Assembly (NCBI GenBank): GCA_030731175.1 | Contig: JANQUM010000124.1 | Location: 1-8,497 of the forward strand | Reading direction: 5' to 3' | Length of the DNA: 8,497 nt | DNA from: Spirosomataceae bacterium | Lineage (GTDB): Bacteria > Bacteroidota > Bacteroidia > Cytophagales > Spirosomataceae | Shown: one piece after another, positions 1 to 6,462 of the stretch | How positions within the stretch are numbered: the stretch's first letter is position 1 | Layout of the letters: each line of letters opens with the position of its first letter | The notes under the pieces: model-generated | The model's input: only the letters and a program-made list of their open reading frames with translations | Told to the model about the DNA's origin: nothing | Database searches by the model: none | Made by a program: the position numbers and the translations under genes

Positions 1-64
1 GGGAGTGAAGTGAATGCTCGTTTCCCGCAAGTAGAATATGCTTTAGCAGTGAATCTATTAGCAT
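1..64 (-). CDS. Probable class I SAM-dependent methyltransferase, N-terminal fragment (runs off left edge)
   Basis: Only the first 21 codons are inside the window. The minus-strand frame opens with ATG at 64-62, is free of stops to the edge, and starts 3 nt after the apaG stop codon, so the two genes are probably co-transcribed. The fragment contains LLAGNEHSLHS, and the next, cut codon begins with C, as a proline codon would. From memory, a short helix followed by an (H)xxHSPFV motif is typical of the N-terminus of a class I SAM-dependent methyltransferase widespread in Bacteroidetes, and this fits well. The SAM-binding motifs lie outside the window, so the product is an inference. The opposite strand also has an open frame here, but it would overlap apaG and resembles nothing I know. 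Confidence 0.6.
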   Translation of the reverse strand, partial: MLIDSLLKHILLAGNEHSLHS

Positions 65-67
65 TTC

Positions 68-454
68 CTAATTCAATAAATGCGGAACAACCATGGTGAA
101 GGAAGGAATTTTGACATCGAAAAAACGCCCATCCATCGTGCGTTCCATTTGGTAAACGCCTTCCATTTTACCAATTGGCGTGTGCAAATTACAGCCTGAC
201 GTATAAACGTGCTTTTGACCGGGTTCTAAAATTGGTTGCAACCCAATTACGCCTTCGCCTTCCACTTCGTCAATTCCGCCGGTTGCTTCGTAAATATACC
301 AATGCCTCCGCTTGAGTTGGAGCGTAAAATCCGACAAGTTTTCAATAGTTACGGTGTACGAAAAAACGTATTCGCTTTTCGAAGCGTCAGAATAGAAAGG
401 CTGAAAAGCCGTTTCTACCGATATTTTTACACCATTAGTTACTTCAACGAACAT
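68..454 (-). CDS. apaG: ApaG domain protein (DUF525)
   Basis: This 128-residue protein matches ApaG over its whole length, the usual size for the family. The core is an Ig/fibronectin-like beta sandwich. Recognisable stretches are YTVTIEN (33-39), QLKRRHWYIYE (46-56), EGEGVIG (65-71), the turn LEPGQ (76-80) and YTSGCNLHTPIGKMEG (84-99). ApaG is linked in enterobacteria to Co2+/Mg2+ resistance and Ap4A metabolism, but its biochemical role is not settled; it is cytoplasmic, and no signal peptide is visible. The ATG at 454 is chosen because MFVEVTNGVKISVE is how Bacteroidetes ApaG proteins normally begin. A probable methyltransferase gene follows 3 nt after the stop. rfbB diverges upstream across about 180 bp, in which I find no full-consensus promoter for either gene. 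Confidence 0.93.
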   Translation of the reverse strand: MFVEVTNGVKISVETAFQPFYSDASKSEYVFSYTVTIENLSDFTLQLKRRHWYIYEATGGIDEVEGEGVIGLQPILEPGQKHVYTSGCNLHTPIGKMEGVYQMERTMDGRFFDVKIPSFTMVVPHLLN

Positions 455-634
455 AGCATCGACTTACTTAGAGTTTGAAAGTACATATAAAATTAACTCA
501 ATTTCCCGTAAATTAGTGCAAATTAACCCGCTATTTTATTATTGTACTTACCGATTAGTAAGATTATGGACGTATAATTGTTTAAGTGGTATTTGATGCG
601 TTTTTTTGTGGTTCAATTGAACATCAACATATTA

Positions 635-1696
635 ATGGCTGCAAAAACTATCATTATTACGGGCGGTGCCGGCTTCATTGGCTCACACGTTGTTAGACTT
701 TTCACGAAAAAATATCCCGATTATCAGATTATCAACTTAGATAAACTGACTTACGCCGGAAACCTCACCAACCTTTCCGATATTGACAAACTTCCCAATT
801 ATACTTTTGAAAAAGGTGACATTGTGGATGCCGCCTACGTTGATGCGTTATTTGATAAATATAAGCCCGACGGCGTTATTCACTTAGCAGCAGAATCACA
901 CGTTGATCGTTCCATCACCGACCCAATGTCGTTTGTGATGACGAACGTTGTGGGAACTGTGAATTTACTAAACGCCGCAAAAAAAACGTGGCACGGAAAT
1001 TACGAAGGCAAGTTATTTTACCACGTTTCAACCGACGAAGTTTACGGTGAATTGCACAATCCCGAAGAGTTTTTCCTTGAAGATACTTCTTACGATCCTC
1101 GCTCGCCTTACTCGGCGTCAAAGGCGAGTTCTGATCATTTTGTAAGAGCGTACCACAACACTTACGGAATGCCAATGGTGCTTTCAAACTGCTCAAATAA
1201 TTACGGTCCGAATCATTTTCCTGAGAAATTGATTCCGTTGATGATTAATAATATTAAGAACAAAAAACCACTTCCGGTTTACGGGAAAGGCGAAAACGTA
1301 CGGGATTGGCTCTACGTGATTGACCACGCAAGAGCAATCGACAACATCTTTCACGCAGGAAAAAACGGCGAAACATACAATATTGGCGGAAACAACGAGT
1401 GGACAAATATTGCATTAGTACATCTACTTTGCGATTTGATGGACAGCAAACTCGGAAACGAAGTAGGAAAATCTCGTGAACTTATCACTTATGTAACCGA
1501 CCGTGCAGGGCACGACTTACGCTACGCAATTGACGCAAGTAAATTAATGAACGAAATTGACTGGAAACCTTCGGTTACTTTTGAAGAAGGCCTCGCCAAA
1601 ACCGTGGATTGGTATTTGAATAATTGGTCTTGGATTGAAAATATCACTTCAGGAGATTACGCCAATTACTACAACGAAATGTACGCCCAACGATAA
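635..1696 (+). CDS. rfbB: dTDP-glucose 4,6-dehydratase
   Basis: The product converts dTDP-glucose to dTDP-4-keto-6-deoxyglucose, the branch point to dTDP-L-rhamnose and other deoxysugars of surface polysaccharides. It is a cytoplasmic, NAD-dependent extended short-chain dehydrogenase. Counting from the ATG at 635 (353 residues, normal for RmlB), the visible motifs are: the Rossmann loop GGAGFIG (10-16); HLAAESHVDRSI (83-94); the catalytic STDEVYG, with T133, D134 and E135; the YSASK pair Y159/K163; and NNYGP with HFPEKLIP. The frame is open further upstream (TTG at 578, ATG at 596), but that would put about 18 extra residues before the first beta strand (KTIIITGG), which normally starts the protein. 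rfbA follows after 73 nt in the same direction, so the two are a likely operon. An A8 run at 979-986 is a possible slippage site but leaves the frame intact. Confidence 0.95.
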   Translation: MAAKTIIITGGAGFIGSHVVRLFTKKYPDYQIINLDKLTYAGNLTNLSDIDKLPNYTFEKGDIVDAAYVDALFDKYKPDGVIHLAAESHVDRSITDPMSFVMTNVVGTVNLLNAAKKTWHGNYEGKLFYHVSTDEVYGELHNPEEFFLEDTSYDPRSPYSASKASSDHFVRAYHNTYGMPMVLSNCSNNYGPNHFPEKLIPLMINNIKNKKPLPVYGKGENVRDWLYVIDHARAIDNIFHAGKNGETYNIGGNNEWTNIALVHLLCDLMDSKLGNEVGKSRELITYVTDRAGHDLRYAIDASKLMNEIDWKPSVTFEEGLAKTVDWYLNNWSWIENITSGDYANYYNEMYAQR

Positions 1697-1739
1697 TTCG
1701 CAACGTTTTCAGCAAAAATACGGAGAAATGGCTCTCTCT

Positions 1740-1765
1740 TCTCAAATCTAATATCTCAAATCTAA
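1740..1765. repeat. Short direct repeat, TCTCAAATCTAA twice, in the rfbB-rfbA spacer
   Basis: Two exact 12-nt copies lie at 1740-1751 and 1754-1765, with a period of 14 nt, immediately before the rfbA start at 1770. The repeat sits where a translation enhancer or binding site could be, but simple slippage in AT-rich spacer DNA explains it equally well. Confidence 0.8.
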
Positions 1766-1769
1766 GAAA

Positions 1770-2627
1770 ATGAAAGGAATAATTCTTGCCGGAGGAAGCG
1801 GCACACGGCTTCACCCATTAACTTTGGCGGTCAGTAAGCAGCTCATGCCCGTATACGACAAGCCGATGATTTATTATCCGTTATCGGTGCTAATGCTCGC
1901 CGGAATCCGCGAAATTCTTATTATTTCAACGCCGCACGATTTACCGCACTTCAAAAAATTATTGGGAAACGGTGAAAACATTGGTTGTAGGTTCGAATAC
2001 GCAGAACAGCCGTCGCCTGACGGACTTGCTCAAGCTTTTATCATCGGCGAAGAATTTATTGGCGATGATAAAGTTGCCTTAGTTTTGGGAGACAATATTT
2101 TCTACGGAAGCGGTTTGAGCAAATTACTGCAATCTTGCAACAATCCGGAAGGTGGAATTGTCTTTGCTTACCAAGTACACGACCCCGAACGCTATGGTGT
2201 AGTGCATTTTGACGAAAACAAAAAGGCCCTTTCCATCGAAGAAAAACCAGACAAGCCGAAATCAAATTACGCCGTACCCGGGCTTTATTTTTACGATAAC
2301 GACGTGGTAGAAATTGCGAAAACAATTGAGCCTTCGCCTCGCGGAGAACTCGAAATCACGACGGTAAACCAAGTATATCTGGAAAGAGGAAAACTAAAAG
2401 TTGGCGTTTTAGACCGAGGAACTGCGTGGCTTGACACGGGCACGTTCGTTTCTTTAATGCAAGCGGGGCAGTTCGTTCAGGTGATTGAAGAAAGACAAGG
2501 CTTGAAAATCGGCTGCATCGAAGAGGTAGCTTACCGCATGGGTTTTATTGACGCTGCTCAACTTAAAAAAGTCGCTGAGCCGCTGGTAAAAAGTGGTTAT
2601 GGTGAATATTTGTTACGACAATTATAG
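1770..2627 (+). CDS. rfbA: Glucose-1-phosphate thymidylyltransferase
   Basis: The product makes dTDP-glucose from dTTP and glucose-1-phosphate, supplying the substrate of the rfbB product just upstream. The 285 residues match the short RmlA type in length. Motifs: the nucleotide-binding loop LAGGSGTRLHPLT (6-18) with K23 in SKQLMPVYDKPM; AEQPSPDGLAQAF (78-90); LGDNIFYG (106-113), where D108 is a predicted Mg2+ ligand; IEEKP (156-160) with K159 at the sugar phosphate; GLYFYD (171-176); and WLDTGT (220-225), where D222 is the second predicted metal ligand. The start is fixed by MKGIILAGG, the family's usual N-terminus. Other rml genes (rfbC, rfbD) are not adjacent; transcription probably ends at the hairpin 17 nt after the stop. 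Confidence 0.96.
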   Translation: MKGIILAGGSGTRLHPLTLAVSKQLMPVYDKPMIYYPLSVLMLAGIREILIISTPHDLPHFKKLLGNGENIGCRFEYAEQPSPDGLAQAFIIGEEFIGDDKVALVLGDNIFYGSGLSKLLQSCNNPEGGIVFAYQVHDPERYGVVHFDENKKALSIEEKPDKPKSNYAVPGLYFYDNDVVEIAKTIEPSPRGELEITTVNQVYLERGKLKVGVLDRGTAWLDTGTFVSLMQAGQFVQVIEERQGLKIGCIEEVAYRMGFIDAAQLKKVAEPLVKSGYGEYLLRQL

Positions 2628-2643
2628 ATTAGTTTTTAGACAT

Positions 2644-2677
2644 CAAAAAAGGCGAAACATGCGTTTCGCCTTTTTTG
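2644..2677. terminator. Symmetric hairpin terminator between convergent rfbA and the NTF2-like gene
   Basis: A perfect inverted repeat has GGCGAAAC at 2651-2658, the loop ATGC at 2659-2662 and GTTTCGCC at 2663-2670. It is flanked by A6 (2645-2650) and T6 (2671-2676), so either strand gives a GC-rich stem followed by a U-run. It lies 17 nt after the rfbA stop and 23 nt beyond the stop of the opposing gene, the expected position for a shared bidirectional rho-independent terminator. Confidence 0.93.
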
Positions 2678-2700
2678 TACATTATATTTTGAGTTGTATT

Positions 2701-3228
2701 TTACCAGCCATCGTCAGAAACGACAGGCTTTTTCTTTGCCGGAGCAGCTTTGACCGCTTTCGCGGAAGTAGAAACGGGTAATGACATCGAACCGCTGCTA
2801 CTCGCTACCTCTTCGTTGAGTTCCATTCTTGAAAATACGCGACTAACAATTTTCCACTCGCCGTTTACTTTTAGCAAGTTCAGCAGGTCAATAATTTTAG
2901 AGGTTTCGTACGCCGTTTCGGTAATTGCGGTAGCGGCATCATTTGCGTAGCTCCACGAAACGATTTTAGTCTGACGATTCATTACCGAGCCGGGTTTAAT
3001 TTTGCTAGCAAGGCTTTCAACAGTCATTCCAGAAACAGTTCCGTTTCGTCCAACCGACCGTTGTATTGCATCCGAAACAAATGCTTTTTTGAACCTTGCA
3101 ACATCACCGTTTGTGCCTCCATCTAAGTAATCCAGCACGGTTTGTTTAATTGCAGCTTCTTCTGACTGGGCAAATACCGCGACATTGACGCTCAAAAGAG
3201 CCACAACAATTATTTTAAAGTGTTTCAT
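2701..3228 (-). CDS. Exported NTF2-like (lumazine-binding-like) protein with basic C-terminal tail
   Basis: The 175-residue product starts with a signal peptide (MKHFKIIVVALLSVNVAVFA, probable cleavage after A20), so it is likely periplasmic or secreted; there is no lipobox cysteine. Residues about 22-135 look like a SnoaL/NTF2-fold domain of the putative lumazine-binding type (Lumazine_bd_2): AAIKQTVLDYLDG (25-37), a short helix with FKKAFVSDA (46-54), and a final strand VNGEWKIVSRVF (121-132). Such domains bind small ligands or act as non-catalytic subunits; no catalytic residue is recognisable, so the ligand is unknown. After residue 138 comes a low-complexity Ser/Ala/Lys tail with APAKKK (162-167), ending in VSDDGW. 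It has no sorting domain and no co-directional neighbour. It converges on rfbA and diverges from the Kbp-like gene across 145 bp. Confidence 0.82.
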   Translation of the reverse strand: MKHFKIIVVALLSVNVAVFAQSEEAAIKQTVLDYLDGGTNGDVARFKKAFVSDAIQRSVGRNGTVSGMTVESLASKIKPGSVMNRQTKIVSWSYANDAATAITETAYETSKIIDLLNLLKVNGEWKIVSRVFSRMELNEEVASSSGSMSLPVSTSAKAVKAAPAKKKPVVSDDGW

Positions 3229-3304
3229 TTGCTTATTTTTTTTGATTTAAAACGGTAAAGTATTTTTTTTAGTTTATGGTTTGTCAAATTAATCAACGCA
3301 GTTT

Positions 3305-3337
3305 TTTGTATAACGAACTCAAAAACACGTAAATTTG
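3305..3337 (+). promoter_or_regulatory. Bacteroidetes-type promoter for the kbp-like gene
   Basis: TTTG (3305-3308) and TAAATTTG (3330-3337) match the Bacteroidetes -33 TTTG and -7 TAnnTTTG elements exactly, with a 21-nt spacer inside the known range. Transcription would begin around 3342-3345, leaving a leader of about 30 nt before the ATG at 3374. It is the only full match I found between genes. The opposite-strand gene has only a partial -7 candidate here. Confidence 0.7.
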
Positions 3338-3373
3338 GATGAAATATATTTTTAATCAAAACAAAACAAGATT

Positions 3374-3832
3374 ATGGGTTTAATGTCATTTTTCAAAGGT
3401 GTTGGAGAAAAGCTATTCAACAAGACCGAAAAAGAGCCAGAAGAAAAACAGCCTGAGCTGAAAGCACAAGCACTATTGAGCCACATTCAGGGGCTTGGCC
3501 TTCCCTTTAAAAAGTTAGTAGTAAAGGTGCAAGCTGATACCGTAACGCTTGAAGGTGAAGTTGCACAGCAGATTGACGCTGAAAAAATTGCCCTTGCAGT
3601 TGGTAACGTAGAAGGCGTTGCTATGGTAGATAACAATCTTACTGTTGCAGAACCAACTCCAGAAGCTCAGTTTCACACAGTTGAATCAGGCGAATTTCTA
3701 TCAAAAATTGCTAAGAAATACTACGGTGATGCAAACAAGTATCCAGTGATTTTTGAAGCAAACAAGCCGATGCTTACGCATCCTGATAAAATTTACCCAG
3801 GTCAGGTTCTACGTATTCCTGCACTTGACTAA
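3374..3832 (+). CDS. kbp: BON-LysM domain protein, Kbp/YgaU-like potassium-binding protein
   Basis: The 152 residues align end to end, from memory, with E. coli Kbp (YgaU, 149 residues), a cytoplasmic K+-binding protein induced by osmotic stress. The N-terminus MGLMSFFKGVGEKLF mirrors the E. coli start and supports this ATG. There is no signal peptide. A charged linker (19-30) is followed by a BON domain at about 31-92 (VTLEGEVAQQIDAEKIALAVGN and a GVAMVDNNL strand). A LysM domain follows at about 100-149, with FHTVESGEFLSKIAKKYYGDA, IFEANKPML and the strongly conserved DKIYPGQVLRIP. Despite the LysM, a role on peptidoglycan is unlikely for an unexported protein. The common LysM GDTL is GEFL here. 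It is a single-gene unit with its own consensus promoter and hairpin terminator. K+ binding is inferred from homology only. Confidence 0.88.
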   Translation: MGLMSFFKGVGEKLFNKTEKEPEEKQPELKAQALLSHIQGLGLPFKKLVVKVQADTVTLEGEVAQQIDAEKIALAVGNVEGVAMVDNNLTVAEPTPEAQFHTVESGEFLSKIAKKYYGDANKYPVIFEANKPMLTHPDKIYPGQVLRIPALD

Positions 3833-3853
3833 TATTTATAAGTTATTGCTAAA

Positions 3854-3882
3854 AATGAAACCCGCCTTGTGCGGGTTTTATT
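3854..3882. terminator. Hairpin terminator shared by kbp-like and metalloprotease genes
   Basis: The stem is AAACCCGC (3858-3865) with GCGGGTTT (3871-3878) and loop CTTGT (3866-3870). A G-T and several A-T pairs extend it outward. Downstream on the plus strand is TTTTATTTTT; on the minus strand the outgoing arm is followed by CATTTTTAGC. It lies 25 nt after the kbp-like stop and contains the TAA stop of the opposing metalloprotease gene (3880-3878), so one structure can end both convergent transcripts. Confidence 0.9.
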
Positions 3883-6433
3883 TTTGGATAACAATTCGTT
3901 TTGAAACAGAGTGGTCATCATTTGAAAGTTTTAGCAAGTAAATTCCGGTTGGTAGATTACTTACTTTAATATTCACTTCTTCTCCGCTACGAATCCGTTC
4001 TTTTATGAATTGGATAACCTCCTGACCCAACATATTCACCAATGAAATTGTGAGCGGTTTGTTTGTAAATTCTATATCCGAAATTGAGAATTGAAGCACG
4101 TCGATTGCCGGATTTGGGAAAACCTTTATTTCTTCAATTAATTCTCCACTATTAGCGAGCGGCTGCAATACCACAATCTTTGCACTTCCGGTCAGAAATA
4201 CTTCGCCACAAGTATTTGCCGCTCTCACTAACGTATAAGTTTTCGTTTCGGCGGGTTGCACTTCAGGAAAAATTTCGGGCTTGGGCGTAGTAAATACTTG
4301 CCCATCAGAAAGTTCAAAATTCCAGGGAGCGTCGCCACTGATTTTGACCGCTAATGCTGTTCGATCTCCAAATTTTATTGTATTATTTCCCGAAATTGCA
4401 GCAGTTGCAGGCTCTCTAATTTGCACTTTGATCTCATTGCGGTCACTTTCGCATCCAAAATCGTTTGTTTGAGAAACATAATAATAAAAGACTCCCGTTT
4501 GAGTTGTTCGAGGCGTTAGCTGGCTCGCCGCAGCAAAAGTTGATTGTCCGGAGTACCATTTCAAATTCGTTCCGATAGCTTTTAAAGGCGTAGCTGTGGT
4601 ATTAAAACAAAATGAGACGTCTTTATTGCTTTCAGGAGGTGATGGTTTAGGTCTTACTTCTACTTTTACGGGCAGACTGTATTCCACAGCTGAAGTGCCT
4701 TCTATTGTCAAATCATACACATTAGGTTTCGCAAGAAAATATTTGGGAGAAAGCACAAAAATTGCATTCGCTAAAGCATTTGATGCCACATTAAACGTTG
4801 TGTCTGCATTGCTTAATTTTACCAAATAATTTGATGACCCATTAAATTGCTTTAAGCCCGAGACTGGAATTTGGAAGAAACTATTTTCGCAGCTTTCTCC
4901 AGTAAACGCGGCATCAACAATAATGGTTGGCTCGGCAATTGTGAGCGTTACAGCATTTTCTACTATTACGTTTCCGCAAAGCCCAACCGCTGACGAAATT
5001 TTGTAGGAATTAGTTGATTGCGGTTTGAGTCTGATTTGATGCCTGCGGTTAGTGATACCTGATAATACAATACCGTTTTCAAAAGCAACTTCCCAAGGCC
5101 CGCTTCCTGTAAAATCAAGAAATAATGTCGAAGAATTATTCGGACGAATTACACTTTCCGAAAGTGATAATTTCAACACCCCTTTTGTGTGAACGGTGAA
5201 TTTTTCACTTACCGTACTTTCTAAATAAGGAGACTTTGAAACTACGCGAACCTGGTAATTTGGCGATGCAATTAAGGTGTTCGGCAAATGAAAGCGAACT
5301 AAACTGCCTGAAAAAACGGCATCACTGATTTCACTAAAGTTTTCGCCGTTACTATCTGACATCTCGAGCACAAAATTATTCTGCCGAGCAAAATCTCCAA
5401 CGGCATTAAAATTCACTGCAACTTCTTCGCCTTCGCAGTAGGATTTCTTGTTGACTGAATTCACAATTAGGTAGTTAGCCTGATTTCCGAGCAAATTATA
5501 GGCAGCACTTGGCGAAAACCGTATAGAAAACGATTGCAGCATCCGTTGATATTGCCCGCTTGTAAATACGTTTCCACACCGAACGTGATACGACATAATA
5601 TTGTCGACTGGCGGTGAAAATGTTGTGCCGAAGGCATCCACCAAATCGTCTGGTAATTTGTCATTGCAGCTGTAACTCGAAATACTCACAAGCCGCTCAA
5701 ACGGGTCTGAAGGCGTATCACAAAGATAATCTCCTGTTTTATCGCAATTTCCACCTGAGCCAATATCACGACTTACTAATTCACGCTTTGAGACATCAGG
5801 GTTATTGCTATCTTGAAAAGTGTGAAGCAAACCAAAGTAATGCCCTAATTCGTGCGGAAATACTTTATCCCTTAAGGTTTTGAAATCTTCTTGGTTGCGA
5901 TCCAGGTAACTTAAAAAGATGCGATTACTATTGTTAGACAAATTTGGTAAAGCCGCCGAACCATTCAAAAAAACGCCGTCTTGGGTAGAAATTGTATGGA
6001 ATAAATACAGGTTTATGGCGTTTGAAACGTCAAATTCGGCACGAAGCTCAGCTTCTTGAGAAGTCAAAAAATCATAATATCTTCCGTCCGAAACGTGATT
6101 TATGGCATCATTTTGAAGATATAGCTCAACCTGTATGGTATTTAGGTAAACATTGGCGTGCTGAATTAACAAATTAACGTCATCAATTGATACTTTCTGA
6201 CTTGCATTATTACTTTCGTGAAAAACAGTAGCTTTTACTGCAACCCGATACCTAAAATCATTACTGCGAAGTGACTTTTTTGTGTTTGAGCTTAAACGCA
6301 AAAGCTGGTTCAATTCGCTGATTTGAGTTTCAGTAAACTTATTTGCACAATTGATTTGTGCATACCCTTTTAACGTGCCAAAAAGCAGTGTAAAACAAAT
6401 AATAAGAAGGTTTTTGGACTTCAAAAGTAGCAA
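3878..6433 (-). CDS. Secreted M43-family zinc metalloprotease with Ig-like modules and T9SS sorting tail
   Basis: Numbering is from the TTG at 6433 (851 residues). A signal peptide ends near KGYA/Q (25/26). The catalytic domain, about 60-315, has the zinc motif HELGHYFGLLH (194-204: ligands H194, H198, H204; base E195), the pappalysin/cytophagalysin GDYLCDTP (234-241) and the Met-turn NIMSYH (M280), with paired cysteines nearby. Ig-like modules follow: about 324-415 (starting SYCEGEEV), two related PW...CG modules (442-487 and 699-743), and between them a CHU_C-associated Ig-like domain at about 600-672 (LKWYSG, YYYVSQTNDFGCES). The end, about 768-851 (VFPNPAIDVLQF, LPTGIYLLKL, KRIVIQK), is a type A type IX secretion signal, so the enzyme should cross the outer membrane and be anchored or released. 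No ATG is available: TTG at 6433 or, giving the more typical signal peptide MKSKNLLIICF, TTG at 6424. The substrate is unknown. Confidence 0.92.
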   Translation of the reverse strand: MLLLKSKNLLIICFTLLFGTLKGYAQINCANKFTETQISELNQLLRLSSNTKKSLRSNDFRYRVAVKATVFHESNNASQKVSIDDVNLLIQHANVYLNTIQVELYLQNDAINHVSDGRYYDFLTSQEAELRAEFDVSNAINLYLFHTISTQDGVFLNGSAALPNLSNNSNRIFLSYLDRNQEDFKTLRDKVFPHELGHYFGLLHTFQDSNNPDVSKRELVSRDIGSGGNCDKTGDYLCDTPSDPFERLVSISSYSCNDKLPDDLVDAFGTTFSPPVDNIMSYHVRCGNVFTSGQYQRMLQSFSIRFSPSAAYNLLGNQANYLIVNSVNKKSYCEGEEVAVNFNAVGDFARQNNFVLEMSDSNGENFSEISDAVFSGSLVRFHLPNTLIASPNYQVRVVSKSPYLESTVSEKFTVHTKGVLKLSLSESVIRPNNSSTLFLDFTGSGPWEVAFENGIVLSGITNRRHQIRLKPQSTNSYKISSAVGLCGNVIVENAVTLTIAEPTIIVDAAFTGESCENSFFQIPVSGLKQFNGSSNYLVKLSNADTTFNVASNALANAIFVLSPKYFLAKPNVYDLTIEGTSAVEYSLPVKVEVRPKPSPPESNKDVSFCFNTTATPLKAIGTNLKWYSGQSTFAAASQLTPRTTQTGVFYYYVSQTNDFGCESDRNEIKVQIREPATAAISGNNTIKFGDRTALAVKISGDAPWNFELSDGQVFTTPKPEIFPEVQPAETKTYTLVRAANTCGEVFLTGSAKIVVLQPLANSGELIEEIKVFPNPAIDVLQFSISDIEFTNKPLTISLVNMLGQEVIQFIKERIRSGEEVNIKVSNLPTGIYLLKLSNDDHSVSKRIVIQK

Positions 6434-6462
6434 ATTTTGCGGTTGAGGTTATTAGAAATAAC

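Noticed and set aside
1..99. Open plus-strand frame of 32 codons ending in TGA at 97-99
   Set aside because: It would overlap the 3' end of apaG on the opposite strand and has no recognisable similarity; the minus-strand frame over 1-64 has a correctly placed ATG and a known motif.
519..526. CAAATTAA (also at 3285-3292) as a minus-strand -7 element for apaG and the NTF2-like gene
   Set aside because: Each differs from TAnnTTTG at one of the invariant positions, and neither has a TTG/TTTG at an acceptable distance.
548..580. TTACCG-N19-TATAAT resembling a sigma70 promoter before rfbB, and TATAATTG one mismatch from the Bacteroidetes -7 element
   Set aside because: The -35 match is poor and the spacing too long, no TTTG lies at the right distance from TATAATTG, and the region is AT-rich enough for chance matches.
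578..634. Upstream extension of rfbB from TTG at 578 or ATG at 596
   Set aside because: The added residues precede the first Rossmann strand, which normally starts the protein, and include a T7 run typical of non-coding leader DNA. The ATG at 635 fits the family.
979..986. A8 run in rfbB as a programmed frameshift site
   Set aside because: The frame is intact on both sides and the protein is full length. Nothing suggests a useful alternative product, so at most it is a slippage-prone tract.
5614..5883. Plus-strand open frame opposite the metalloprotease catalytic domain (and similar frames opposite rfbB, rfbA and the kinase)
   Set aside because: These are shadows of well-supported genes, with composition unlike a folded protein and no motifs of their own.
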